Origin: Clostridia bacterium | GTDB taxonomy: Bacteria; Bacillota; Clostridia; Christensenellales; CAG-138 | DNA length: 64,000 nt | Direction of reading: 5' to 3' | Assembly: GCA_017525875.1 (NCBI GenBank) | Contig: JAFXSG010000001.1 | Span: 84,570 to 148,569, forward strand | Shown: one piece after another, positions 45,443-55,003 of the stretch | How positions within the stretch are numbered: the first letter of the stretch is position 1 | Layout of the letters: the number at the start of each line of letters is the position of its first letter | Notes under the pieces: generated by a model | Seen by the model: only the letters and a program-made list of their open reading frames with translations | Databases searched by the model: none | Told to the model about the DNA's origin: nothing | Translations under genes and position numbers: made by a program

Positions 45443-45471
45443 TTGATTCCGTAGCCTTAAAGTGGTACAAT
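45443..45471 (+). promoter_or_regulatory. Sigma-A promoter of the polymerase-like operon
   Basis: TTGATT (45443-45448), a 17-base spacer and TACAAT (45466-45471). The predicted start is about 11 bases before the ATG at 45489. This excludes the longer reading frame from GTG 45462. Confidence 0.7.
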
Positions 45472-45488
45472 TATTCGAAAACCGAACG

Positions 45489-48400
45489 ATGGAGAAGACC
45501 GTGAAGCTCGAAAGATTCAAGATATTCCAAATACCGGCGAGAAACATAATTGCCGCTGCCCGCAAAAAAGGCGAGGGGTACAGTTTCGAATTCGATCCGT
45601 ATGATGATTCAAGTGAATACCTTGTAGAGAAAACATATCAGGATGACTGCCCGATGTTTTATCAGGCAAAGGCCGTTCTGCAGGAGCTTGGGATAGATAT
45701 GCCCTTTGGTGAAGACTGCCTTTCCGAAACGTTTATCTATATAGACTTCTCAGGCATATTCGACAGGAAGCCCGTTGGAAGAGTAAAGGAACAGCAGGAG
45801 ATCGCCGCACACATGTTCCGTGAAGAAGGCATTGAGATCTATAAGCGTCAGGGCTCCTGCAGATATGTCGCTTTCGAACGGTCGGCGAGCATGAGCCGCA
45901 ATAACGTGCTTGCGTTCGTGCGCGAGGAAGTGTTCGAACCGCTCCGCAAGCGGATGATGCTGGGAATGGATATAGGTCTGTGTCAGCTTTCGAAGCTGTA
46001 TGCATATAACGGTCTCATGTTCACTAACGGCTTCCGCTGTCTTGACTGCAGCAGCCTTTCGGATGACAGCATCATAGTGATCGACAACCCGAAGAGCATA
46101 GTCAGGGATGCGGATATCATCACCGTTGAGGATGACGGCACGGATGCTCCGGTGCGCAAATACAGCCGAGTCGAAAAGACCGCCGATATCGAAGTGCTCG
46201 AATTCGACGGCGAGGGTATAGTGTCAAAAGAGTTTGCTTCAAGGCTTGCATGGAGCGGCGAGCATCATTCGTTCCAGATACGTCTGCCTTACATCAAGGG
46301 AGTCGTGCATGAGGTGGATATCAAAAAGCTGTTTGCCGAATTGAAGGTCCCCGTCATTCGCGATATCTGGGGAAAAGAGCATGACGTACGCAAGGTGGAT
46401 CTTATAATAACGAAGAGCATGTTCAAGGGGTTCGGATGGATGACGGAGAACGGGCTTTCATGGCGCGAGTATCTGGCAAGATGCGGAGAATACGGCCACG
46501 GGCTGTATGTATCCGGTATGGATAAGAGCAGTATGCAGGATACGACGGAGCTGAATTATCAGTTCCTGAACACACTTGCGATAGATCGCGAGCTGTTCCG
46601 CCCGGCCGATCTTCCTTCGGGCTGGGAAAGCTCTCCCGCGAACGACGAAAGGCAGTGGCTCACCAAGACCACCGAGGAACGGTACTGGTCCTATATTGCC
46701 GATACCGATTTCCGCAGGAAGCACTGTATCGATGAATTGGAGGATGCCGAAGGTGCGCCGTCGCAAAGACGGAAAACGCTCCTGCAGGCAGCGATAAAGA
46801 ACCCGCTCCTGCTCGAAGAACCGATCCTTGCAAGGGAGTTTGAGAAAAAGGCGGAAAGCATCCGCAACGACTATGCGTTGGGGATGCTTCTTGTCGCGGG
46901 AGACAGCCGCTATCTTTCCGACGATCTCATGCGGCTCCTGGGCTATATCGTGAAAAGCTCTGTCGGGGAAGGCAAAGCCTTTAGCCTGCTGGAACAGGAG
47001 TTCCTGCAGGGAAACGAGATGTACGCACCTCTCCCCGGGTATAAGGAACAGGATATCTATACGCTCCTTCGCAGCCCGCATATCGCAAGAAACGAAGAAG
47101 CGCTTGCCGTGCCGCTCTCCGACGTCGGCAGGCTGCGGAAGAAATACCTGTCGCATCTGTCGTATGTGCTGATGGTAGATTCACGTTCGCTCATTCCGGA
47201 GCGCCTGGGCGGTGCGGATTACGACGGCGATATGATAAAGACGATAGCCGATCCCATAGTCAACGGCTGCGTATTCCACGGCTATGAGGCCTCCGGCTCT
47301 CTGCCCGTATTGAAGATACCCGCCGCCGAACCGCTTATCTCCGATGCCAACGACTGGCAGGCAAGGCTCGATTGCGTCAGGAGCACCTTTTCTTCCCGCG
47401 TAGGGCAGATAAGCAACGCTGCGCTGCGAAGGGGCATCGTCGCATATGACGAGAACAGCGACAGCGAAGAGCGTGAATTCGCGCGCATGGACACGGAAGT
47501 GCTCGCTATCCTGACCGGGCTTGAGATCGACTCCGCCAAGAGCGGCATTAAGCCGGATCTTTCCGAATACCTCGAAAATCGCAAGGGAAAGAAAAGTCTT
47601 TTCCTCCGATACAAAAACATCGTTGACGACGCCGAGGATCGTAAATGGTATGAGGCCACAACGCTTGAGCGCATCAAGAACTATATCGGTTCCGTGAAAT
47701 GGGATAAGGTCAGTTCCGATCTTGAGCGTCTGCCGTACTACGCGTATATGCTCGAAAAGGGAACGCCAAAGCACGAGACCAAACCCGCTCCTGCGGATAA
47801 GCTTTTCGTTTTCGCCCGGGATCCGGATTGGAGGGATACCGTCGATCCTCACACAATGGAGCGAACCGAGGCTATCATATCGGCATATCGCGAAGCGCTG
47901 AGCCGTATCCGCTACATAAAACACCTTCCCAAAGACAGGGGGCGCAGGTCCGATATCGAGCAAATACTGTATTCCCGCGGGCAGGAGAACGAATACAGCG
48001 TTGACGAGCTGTACGCGCTGTTCGACTTCACCGCACCGGCCACTGTGCGAAAAGCGAGGGCGAAGCTTTCCGAAATGAAATGGCATCTGCTCCCAAAGGA
48101 AGAAAGAGAGCCTGCGCTTTATGACTTTAACATACATGCACTGCTCCGGAAGGCCGAGCTGTTCTGTGATTTCAGCTGCAGCGGCTACAGGGTGCTCGGC
48201 GATCTGATCTGTGACGTGGATGATATTAACCGCAAAAACGATATTGCAAAACACATCGTCCGCAAGGGCGACGGCAGCGATATCAGGAGCCTGCTTATCG
48301 GAGTCAAACTGCACGGGAATTATGAAGAAAGGATAACCCTGAACTGTGTAAACCTCATAGCTCCTCCATATAGAGACGCGGAGACGCTTGATCAGGACAA

Positions 48401-48521
48401 AGTGCTCAAATGTGTCGAAGCCTTGGGCGAAAGGGAATTCGCGCTAAAGGTCCTTCCGGCAGCGGTCATGCGGAACATATCGGAACCCGTTCCCGAGAAA
48501 CGCGGGAGGAGAAGGAAATGA
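45489..48521 (+). CDS. Two-barrel RNA polymerase-like protein (RdRP/YonO-type)
   Basis: A ~1,010-residue protein. The key feature is LGGADYDGDMIK: Asp577, Asp579 and Asp581 fit the DxDGD metal triad of two-barrel RNA polymerases (RNAP beta-prime NADFDGD, eukaryotic RdRP SDLDGD, phage YonO). Upstream, LLRSPHIARNEEAL (about residue 535) matches the R-x-P-x-x-H/R motif before that triad, and HLSYVLMVDSRSLIP resembles the segment linking them in eukaryotic RdRPs. A Lys-rich segment near residue 310 (ITKSMFKGFG) may supply the first-barrel lysine. I cannot tell whether the template is DNA or RNA. It overlaps the next gene and is driven by its own promoter, on a mobile element. No strong ribosome site precedes the ATG. 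Confidence 0.82.
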   Translation: MEKTVKLERFKIFQIPARNIIAAARKKGEGYSFEFDPYDDSSEYLVEKTYQDDCPMFYQAKAVLQELGIDMPFGEDCLSETFIYIDFSGIFDRKPVGRVKEQQEIAAHMFREEGIEIYKRQGSCRYVAFERSASMSRNNVLAFVREEVFEPLRKRMMLGMDIGLCQLSKLYAYNGLMFTNGFRCLDCSSLSDDSIIVIDNPKSIVRDADIITVEDDGTDAPVRKYSRVEKTADIEVLEFDGEGIVSKEFASRLAWSGEHHSFQIRLPYIKGVVHEVDIKKLFAELKVPVIRDIWGKEHDVRKVDLIITKSMFKGFGWMTENGLSWREYLARCGEYGHGLYVSGMDKSSMQDTTELNYQFLNTLAIDRELFRPADLPSGWESSPANDERQWLTKTTEERYWSYIADTDFRRKHCIDELEDAEGAPSQRRKTLLQAAIKNPLLLEEPILAREFEKKAESIRNDYALGMLLVAGDSRYLSDDLMRLLGYIVKSSVGEGKAFSLLEQEFLQGNEMYAPLPGYKEQDIYTLLRSPHIARNEEALAVPLSDVGRLRKKYLSHLSYVLMVDSRSLIPERLGGADYDGDMIKTIADPIVNGCVFHGYEASGSLPVLKIPAAEPLISDANDWQARLDCVRSTFSSRVGQISNAALRRGIVAYDENSDSEEREFARMDTEVLAILTGLEIDSAKSGIKPDLSEYLENRKGKKSLFLRYKNIVDDAEDRKWYEATTLERIKNYIGSVKWDKVSSDLERLPYYAYMLEKGTPKHETKPAPADKLFVFARDPDWRDTVDPHTMERTEAIISAYREALSRIRYIKHLPKDRGRRSDIEQILYSRGQENEYSVDELYALFDFTAPATVRKARAKLSEMKWHLLPKEEREPALYDFNIHALLRKAELFCDFSCSGYRVLGDLICDVDDINRKNDIAKHIVRKGDGSDIRSLLIGVKLHGNYEERITLNCVNLIAPPYRDAETLDQDKVLKCVEALGEREFALKVLPAAVMRNISEPVPEKRGRRRK

Positions 48522-49369
48522 CGAACGAATGGAAGGAATTCAAAGCCTACACCGGCAAGCCGGTCTATAGGTCGTCCTCGAAAAAGGACAGGACTTTTCT
48601 CGGCAGATTCACTATCGAAATGATGTGTGAGTTTACCGGCTTCAAGCGTATCCTCACGACAATCGCCCGAGGCTATCTTTTCCATGCGAAGGACGGGAGC
48701 CTTCTGCCGGTAGATCCGCGCGATAGGCTTGACTATGCGCTGAACGCTATTAAGGCATGGTGCAGTGTACCGGAAAGAAGCAAAAGCTTCGTCCCGCCCG
48801 TGGACTTTCGGGAGCTGGCCGATATCTTTCCGGAGCTTGTGGATAAGAACGGTAACGGCTGGTATTACCGCCATGCAAAGAAGGTAATGGACTATGCGAA
48901 AAAGAACCCCGGCATAGTGCACAGCTCCATCGTGAAAAAGTGCGAGGGCATGCGCCGGGGGTTCACAAAGAAATGGCAGAAGGAAGTCCGCGGTCTTCAG
49001 GTGCCGATATTCGCGCTCAACACCAAAGCCGGCTGGAAACTGCGCTTTGACGATATCCTCGCCGATGCGCTTGAGGCAGGACCGCTGCGCATGGAGGAAT
49101 ACGAGCTTCCGCAGCACGTTTCCGATATGCTTTCCATACTCTGCCCGGAGGATGTGCCCATGGACGTCCTAAAGGACATTGCCGCATTCTATCTTGCCAA
49201 CCGCCGCGAGGATACCGATTGGGTCGTCCTTCCTGTCGCCAATTTCGAAGCCTACTATGGCGCCACGAACTTCAGCAAGCTTTACCTAAAAAAGATCCCC
49301 GAAACGATACTCGTTCGGGAATCTCGGGGGCATGTGTGCAGGGTGAAGATGAAGTTGTTCTGCAAGTAA
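48518..49369 (+). CDS. Unknown protein coupled to the polymerase-like protein
   Basis: A 283-residue protein starting at the ATG at 48518, which overlaps the polymerase stop (ATGA) behind GGGAGGAGAAGG. It is basic in the first half (many Lys/Arg around residues 15-50 and 125-165) and has no signal peptide or membrane helix. I recognise no domain; the last ~70 residues (DTDWVVLPVANFEAYYG ... VCRVKMKLFCK) could be a winged-helix-like end. Translation coupling suggests it is a partner, for example a priming, template-binding or initiation factor. That is inference. Confidence 0.75.
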   Translation: MTNEWKEFKAYTGKPVYRSSSKKDRTFLGRFTIEMMCEFTGFKRILTTIARGYLFHAKDGSLLPVDPRDRLDYALNAIKAWCSVPERSKSFVPPVDFRELADIFPELVDKNGNGWYYRHAKKVMDYAKKNPGIVHSSIVKKCEGMRRGFTKKWQKEVRGLQVPIFALNTKAGWKLRFDDILADALEAGPLRMEEYELPQHVSDMLSILCPEDVPMDVLKDIAAFYLANRREDTDWVVLPVANFEAYYGATNFSKLYLKKIPETILVRESRGHVCRVKMKLFCK

Positions 49370-49414
49370 CTGAAGCATGAATCGGTTTATTGTATCGTTT
49401 TTCATCTTTTTATG

Positions 49415-49443
49415 TTGATATTTGACCGGGTTTCCTGTATAAT
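49415..49443 (+). promoter_or_regulatory. Sigma-A promoter of the XRE regulator
   Basis: TTGATA (49415-49420), a 17-base spacer and TATAAT (49438-49443), 36 bases before the ATG of the small regulator. Confidence 0.8.
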
Positions 49444-49479
49444 GTCAGCAAGAATATACTCGCACAAGGGAGAATCCGC

Positions 49480-49692
49480 ATGGCAGTCAGCTATAAAAAG
49501 CTATGGAAGCTTTTGATCGATAAGGATATGAAGAAATGCGATCTCGAGCGCAAAGCCGGGATCACGCACTATGCCCTTGGCAAGCTTTCCAAAGGTAAGG
49601 ACGTCTCAACGGAAGTCCTCGGGAAGATATGCGAAACGCTGAATTGCACGATCGACGATATCATGGAATTCGTGCCGGAGGAAGAAAAATAA
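49480..49692 (+). CDS. XRE-family transcriptional regulator
   Basis: A 70-residue one-domain regulator of the Cro/C1 type. The helix-turn-helix is KKCDLERKAGITHYALGKLS, followed by GKDVSTEVLGKICETLNCT. This short form, with the IDDIMEF end, is common next to R-M genes and phage. It starts behind AAGGGAG. It lies 100 bases upstream of the R-M fusion and may control it, as C proteins do. An 8-bp stem (CGGCTTTC/GAAAGCCG) follows its stop. Confidence 0.9.
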   Translation: MAVSYKKLWKLLIDKDMKKCDLERKAGITHYALGKLSKGKDVSTEVLGKICETLNCTIDDIMEFVPEEEK

Positions 49693-49795
49693 CGGCTTTC
49701 CGAGAGAAGAAAGCCGATCAGTCAGACTGAAATCGAACGGACAACATTTCCTTAGGAGGAAATTGTTGCTTCCATCTGTAAACGGAGGAAGCCCT

Positions 49796-52750
49796 ATGAG
49801 CAAAATTAGTGAAGAAACCACAAAAGGTTTAGTCGCAGATAAACTGAAAAACACTTTGGGATATCCGACTTCACAAAATGTGACAGTTTCCGGAATCACA
49901 TGGTTTAAGGAAGATAGTTATAAGGGGACAAGCTATAACTGGCTGGATAGTGTGTTTTCAAAAGCCACGAAGAAACAGACTCTTCAAAGCAAAGGCACCC
50001 CTGACTTCATTGTAACTAAAGAAGACTCAAGTGTAATTGTTGTTATAGAGTGCAAGGGAGACATTACCCATCATTCGAGTCTATCTGATTCTAATGCATT
50101 TAAGTATTCTGGATATGGAACTCCTGCAGAAACAGAAGCCTATGCTATTAACGGGGCCTTATGGTATGCAACGTTTTTAAATGACAGATATGATGTTATT
50201 GCAGTAGGGGTTTCCGGACAGATTGAGGTAGCATGTAGAGTTACATCTTTCGTTTTGCCACGCGGTGGGAAAATCGAAGACATTGAGCTGCTGGAAGATG
50301 ATTATCTCTCTGGCGCACTCGTATCTATTTCGCAATACGAAAAAGATGTGGATGTAGTATTAGATCGATTTGCAGGAACAGAAGCAGCGATAAAGAAGGA
50401 ACTAAGACGCTATACATTAACATGTGCGAATTTCTTGCGTTCAAATGGTATTGAAGATAATTCAAAAGCTGGGTTTATCTCGGCTGTTATCCTTGGATTA
50501 ACGAATCACGAATCAAAACTATATAAGGATACAAAAGCGGCTATTGATGCCAAAAGAGCCTCAAAGAGTAAAAAACTGTTGTCTGATCCCCTCGGAAGGA
50601 ATGCGGTCAAACTGCTTAAGGCATCACTCTATGGCGACGGAAATGAATATGACGAAGACTTTATTAAGGGAATATGGGACATTGACAGAATTCCCCGTGG
50701 CAAAAGAACTTCATTAAAAAAGTTTTATGACAATCTTTTGTCAAAGGATGAACTATTGCATGCTCCAAAAGGCGATTATAAAGACTTTCCTGACGGCGTA
50801 ACGGTCTTGTCTCGTTGCGTGTTTTCTCTATACGAAAATGTAATCGAAGTTTTGGAGAAATACACAGGAATCGATGTTATGGGAGAATTCTACACAACAT
50901 TTTTGCGCTTTACTAAAGGAAACGCAAAAGAGAAAGGGATTGTTTTAACTCCCAAACACATTACTGAGTTGTTCTGTGATATTGCCGAGTATTATTCTGA
51001 CACAAAGTTTAATGAAAATACAAAAGTCATTGATATATGCTGTGGAACGGGTGCGTTCCTTATTGCTGCACTTGCTCGCATGAAGAAAAACATATCTGGG
51101 CTGAAAATTAGTGAAGGCGCTAAGGCAGCAAAATATGAAGTGGCACAGAAAAGCAGCTTGATCGGTGTGGAAAAAGATCCGTCTATGTACGCCTTAGCAT
51201 ATGCCAATATGCGGTTTCATGGAGACGGAAAAGCCAATCTATTTAACTGCTCGTCACTTCTGATTGATTCTTATGCACCTGTTGATGATAGTGGGAAGAC
51301 ATATTTAGAGGATACTAAAGTGCCCCTGCACGAGGCCTTAAAGAGCTTTGGCGATATAGATATTGCTATGATTAATCCGCCATACTCTCTAGATAAAAAA
51401 GATAACTCAGCTTCTCGTGAGTATCCAATAATCCAGAAGAAAACGGAATTAGAAGACAAATTAAAAAGACTTAAGCAACTTCAAAGAGCATTGAAAAAGA
51501 AGGATCAAACGGAAGCTACACAGCAGGAACTGATGAGGCTGGAGAAAGACATCCGGCTCATAGAAGCGGCGATAGTTAAACAGGACAACGAATTGGATGA
51601 TAGTGGTTTCCGTGAAATCGTCATTTCAAAAGGACAAGATGAGCTGGATTTTGTTGCTTCGATGCTCCATTATCTCAAAAAGGGTGGCATTGGTATAGCT
51701 ATTGTACCTATGTCATGTGCTGGGAGCAGTGGCACCTCGTTAAGAACATCTTTGTTAGAGCACCATACTTTACTAGCATGCATGACTATGCCCAGCAATC
51801 TTTTCTTTGATAGCCATGTAGGAGCAAATACATGCATCATGGTATTTAAAGCCCACGTACCGCACGATGAACAAAAATCAGTCTTTTTTGGTGTTTGGAA
51901 TGATGATGGGTTTTCGGTTATACCGCATAATGGACGGAAGGATACCGGAAAATGGTCTGCCATTCGTCAAGGGTGGATTGATCAACTTGATGGAATAGCT
52001 GAGCCAAACGAGACAATGTGGCTAAAGCACAAAATGAACAGTAACGGCGAAGCACTTCCCGAAGCATATGTCAAAACTGACAACAAGAAAATAACGGAAG
52101 AACTATTCAAAAATGTAGTTCGCAATTATGCATTATATAAGTATATGGATTCAAAATCAGCGTTAGATATAAAAGATTCGCAGAAAATGCTTTGGCTACT
52201 TGATAACTATACTGATTTTGAAAAACGGTATTCTCCATCATTAATTGAAAAACAACTTGCCTTAACAGATAGGCCGTGGTCAGTATTTAAGTTTCAACGC
52301 ATTATTGATGATATTCATAATGGAAAGTCTTATAATAACGTAGATCTAGTTGCGGCTGACATCGACGATTATATCCTATATATTACTCGTACAGAGCAAA
52401 ACAATGGAGTATCGATGTGTGTCCAGGCAATGGATTACTCCGGATTAGAGAAGGCAAATGCCATTACGATTGGCGATACTACTGCCACCATTTTCTTTCA
52501 AGATCATGATTTTCTTACTGGTCCACACATGATAGTTGTTCGAGCCAATTGGATAAATGTGTATTCTGCCCTTTTCGTAATCACGCTACTAAATCAGGAA
52601 AAGTATAGATACCCTGTTTTTGGACGTGCATTCACCAAGGACCTAATCGCTGAAACACAACTTTATTTGCCTGTCGACGCAGATGGGCATCCAGATTATG
52701 CATTTATGGAGGAATACATTAAGTCATTACCTTTCAGCGTAAGAATTTGA
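49796..52750 (+). CDS. Fused nuclease-methyltransferase-specificity R-M protein
   Basis: A 984-residue protein from the ATG at 49796, behind CGGAGG. Residues ~1-110 form a PD-(D/E)xK nuclease (TPDFIVTKEDSSVIVV then ECKGD). Residues ~370-700 are an N6-adenine methyltransferase: motif I VIDICCGTGAFL near 410 and motif IV INPPYSL near 525. The C-terminal ~200 residues look like a target-recognition domain of type I S or BcgI kind. This is the type IIG/IIB-like layout, one chain that both cuts and protects DNA. It is AT-rich compared with its neighbours, a sign of transfer. A coiled stretch (ELEDKLKRLKQLQRALKKKD) interrupts the methyltransferase after NPPY. Confidence 0.88.
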   Translation: MSKISEETTKGLVADKLKNTLGYPTSQNVTVSGITWFKEDSYKGTSYNWLDSVFSKATKKQTLQSKGTPDFIVTKEDSSVIVVIECKGDITHHSSLSDSNAFKYSGYGTPAETEAYAINGALWYATFLNDRYDVIAVGVSGQIEVACRVTSFVLPRGGKIEDIELLEDDYLSGALVSISQYEKDVDVVLDRFAGTEAAIKKELRRYTLTCANFLRSNGIEDNSKAGFISAVILGLTNHESKLYKDTKAAIDAKRASKSKKLLSDPLGRNAVKLLKASLYGDGNEYDEDFIKGIWDIDRIPRGKRTSLKKFYDNLLSKDELLHAPKGDYKDFPDGVTVLSRCVFSLYENVIEVLEKYTGIDVMGEFYTTFLRFTKGNAKEKGIVLTPKHITELFCDIAEYYSDTKFNENTKVIDICCGTGAFLIAALARMKKNISGLKISEGAKAAKYEVAQKSSLIGVEKDPSMYALAYANMRFHGDGKANLFNCSSLLIDSYAPVDDSGKTYLEDTKVPLHEALKSFGDIDIAMINPPYSLDKKDNSASREYPIIQKKTELEDKLKRLKQLQRALKKKDQTEATQQELMRLEKDIRLIEAAIVKQDNELDDSGFREIVISKGQDELDFVASMLHYLKKGGIGIAIVPMSCAGSSGTSLRTSLLEHHTLLACMTMPSNLFFDSHVGANTCIMVFKAHVPHDEQKSVFFGVWNDDGFSVIPHNGRKDTGKWSAIRQGWIDQLDGIAEPNETMWLKHKMNSNGEALPEAYVKTDNKKITEELFKNVVRNYALYKYMDSKSALDIKDSQKMLWLLDNYTDFEKRYSPSLIEKQLALTDRPWSVFKFQRIIDDIHNGKSYNNVDLVAADIDDYILYITRTEQNNGVSMCVQAMDYSGLEKANAITIGDTTATIFFQDHDFLTGPHMIVVRANWINVYSALFVITLLNQEKYRYPVFGRAFTKDLIAETQLYLPVDADGHPDYAFMEEYIKSLPFSVRI

Positions 52751-52781
52751 GAAAGAAGCAAATCAGGAAGGGACTCAGATT

Positions 52782-53858
52782 ATGAACAATACCAAACTCC
52801 AATCTGCCATATCAGCGTTCGTCAAAAACAAAAAGGCCAACGCTGCCTACTATGATGATAACTGGACCGAACGCAAAGAACGCAAAGCCTATTATCAGTC
52901 GTTTACGCGGGACAAGCTCCTTGCTATGACCGAGGAGGACTTCTTCGAGTACATGAGCAGGCTTTGGTCCATGGTCATGTGGGGCAACAAACGTTTTGTT
53001 GTGGACAAGCTGATTGCCGACAACGGCTTTGAAGCGCTGAAAAAGCATCTCGCGGAATTGCTGTATGGTTCGGCTTCGTTTGAAAAGCGGTGGAATACCT
53101 TCTTGAAAGAAGTGAAGGGCATGGGGCCGTCCACGATCAGCGAGCTTCTTACCTATACCAACCCGAACGAATACATCCTTTTCAACAAGACGACGATCCT
53201 CTGCTATACATACCTCGATATTCCGGATATGCCCAAATACAACTATCAGTACACGGGGAAGAAGTATCTGGAGGCTTGTGCGATCGCGAAGGATATTTCG
53301 GCTGCGCTCAAGGCTGCCGGGGTGGATGACTGCGATCTGCTGGCGGTCGATTACTTCCTGTGGGATGAGGTTCTGCCGCTTGCCGAAAAGAAGGAACCCG
53401 GAGATCAGGTCCCCGTGACCGGCACGCCGAAAACAGCCAGTGATTCCAAATCGCTGCACGAAGAGATAAAGGAAAAACTCGTTGCCATAGGTGAGCTGCT
53501 GGGGTTTGAAAGCCGATCAGAGGTGAAGATCACCACCGGTGCGGTCGTCGATGCCGTCTGGGAAGCAAAGATAGGCAATATGGGAAAGGCGATATATGTG
53601 TTTGAAGTCCAGTCCAAGGGCTCCATCGACAGCCTGATTCTGAATCTCAAAAAGGCACAGAGCAACGCCGCCGTTCAGGCCGTTGTCGCCGTGGCAGACG
53701 AAGAACAGCTTGCGAAGATCATTCGCGAGAGCGCCGGCGTCATCGACGAGAAATCCCTTCGCACATGGAATAGCGAAGACGTCCTCGCCGTTTATGACGC
53801 CCTGGTGCGCGCACATGAGTCGATCAATAAACTGGCACTTGTGCCGGAGAGTTTTTAA
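52782..53858 (+). CDS. Putative nuclease with helix-hairpin-helix-like region
   Basis: A 358-residue protein behind AGGAAGGG, 31 bases after the R-M fusion. The middle has VKGMGPSTISELLTYTNPNE, which resembles a helix-hairpin-helix DNA-binding turn. Near residue 245 the segment EVKITTGAVVDAVWEAKIGN followed by VFEVQSKGS gives D-(x~25)-E-x-Q, which could be a degraded or variant PD-(D/E)xK nuclease core. I do not know the family. It probably belongs to the same defence operon. Its base composition is closer to the host than that of the genes on either side, so it may have a different history. Confidence 0.65.
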   Translation: MNNTKLQSAISAFVKNKKANAAYYDDNWTERKERKAYYQSFTRDKLLAMTEEDFFEYMSRLWSMVMWGNKRFVVDKLIADNGFEALKKHLAELLYGSASFEKRWNTFLKEVKGMGPSTISELLTYTNPNEYILFNKTTILCYTYLDIPDMPKYNYQYTGKKYLEACAIAKDISAALKAAGVDDCDLLAVDYFLWDEVLPLAEKKEPGDQVPVTGTPKTASDSKSLHEEIKEKLVAIGELLGFESRSEVKITTGAVVDAVWEAKIGNMGKAIYVFEVQSKGSIDSLILNLKKAQSNAAVQAVVAVADEEQLAKIIRESAGVIDEKSLRTWNSEDVLAVYDALVRAHESINKLALVPESF

Positions 53859-53886
53859 TAGTATTCTCAATTGGAAAAGAAGACAT

Positions 53887-54840
53887 ATGAGCAGCTTATT
53901 CATCGCAGGAAATGGGTTTGATATAGCACATGGTATTCCTTCAAAATATAGCGATTTTAGAGCACGTTTAATTGATGCATATCCCGAAGCGCTTAAGCTG
54001 CGAGACGAAAAAGTGTTTTTAGAAGACTTCAATGATATTGATCCTTATGAGTTTGCTGCGGAAATCTTGTTAAATACAATGGATAAAGCTGCAGGAGAAA
54101 ACTGGTGGAATTTTGAAGAAGCATTGGCTTATGTTAGCTTCGACAACAAATTGCCAAGGCCCAATCACAAAGAAAACGAAACAGAAGACGAAGACCGAGA
54201 GCTAATGACCCATTACCTTCTTTACATGGATAAGCTCACCAATGGTTTTATTAACTGCTCAAAGATATGGCAAGTTTTTTTTCGCCTTTGGATTAAAGAA
54301 CTGCAAAGACGCATCGATAATAACGAATTCAGAAAGAGAGATGCATTAAACACTATTATTTCTGACAATGATATTCAGTTCTTAACCTTCAACTATACAA
54401 AAACCCTGCAAAAGCTTTATGGAGTGAAAAAAGTTATTCATATTCATAATCGAGTGGGGCAGAACTTGATTTTTGGTCATGGAAAAGAGAACGCAATGTA
54501 TTCTCCGCTTGTTGACAGTATAGAAGATGGACCTTGCATCGGTTCTTCCTTCCTTGACGATATGATAATGTCGTTTAAAAAAGATACCTCATCAGCACTA
54601 AATAAATACTATGATTTCTTTAAAAAGCTTAATGATAATGTTGACAACGTCTATTCGTATGGATTTGGTTACGGAAGTGTTGACAGTGTATATATAAAGA
54701 GAATTCTGAAGATGATTTCACCTGATGCCACTTGGTTCTTTACAAAATATGAATCGCTAGATGCAAGAGCGCTGAAAATAAAAAAGATCAAGCTGAGACG
54801 GTATGGCTTTAAGGGCAAATTTGACTTGTTCGAGGGATAA
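53887..54840 (+). CDS. abiH: AbiH-like abortive infection protein
   Basis: A 317-residue protein starting at the ATG at 53887. The N-terminal SLFIAGNGFDIAHGIPSKYS and DFRARL match the AbiH family of phage abortive-infection proteins, as do FLTFNYTKTLQKLYG near residue 165 and the C-terminal YSYGFGYGSVDSVY. AbiH was found on lactococcal plasmids; its biochemical action is not established. The gene is AT-rich and close behind the R-M genes, consistent with a defence cassette. Alternative starts further upstream would overlap the previous gene. Confidence 0.85.
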   Translation: MSSLFIAGNGFDIAHGIPSKYSDFRARLIDAYPEALKLRDEKVFLEDFNDIDPYEFAAEILLNTMDKAAGENWWNFEEALAYVSFDNKLPRPNHKENETEDEDRELMTHYLLYMDKLTNGFINCSKIWQVFFRLWIKELQRRIDNNEFRKRDALNTIISDNDIQFLTFNYTKTLQKLYGVKKVIHIHNRVGQNLIFGHGKENAMYSPLVDSIEDGPCIGSSFLDDMIMSFKKDTSSALNKYYDFFKKLNDNVDNVYSYGFGYGSVDSVYIKRILKMISPDATWFFTKYESLDARALKIKKIKLRRYGFKGKFDLFEG

Positions 54841-55003
54841 TAATAGTTTTACAGTAAAGATAATCGCCGATAGGAATCTTTGAGATGTTGTGTCTTTTGT
54901 TAACTATTTCTGCGATCAATTGCCTGTTGAGACATCACTAATAACCTGCACTATTCACAGTGTTGCAATGCCAAAGTGATAATAGAGAGCAAGACTACAA
55001 TAA

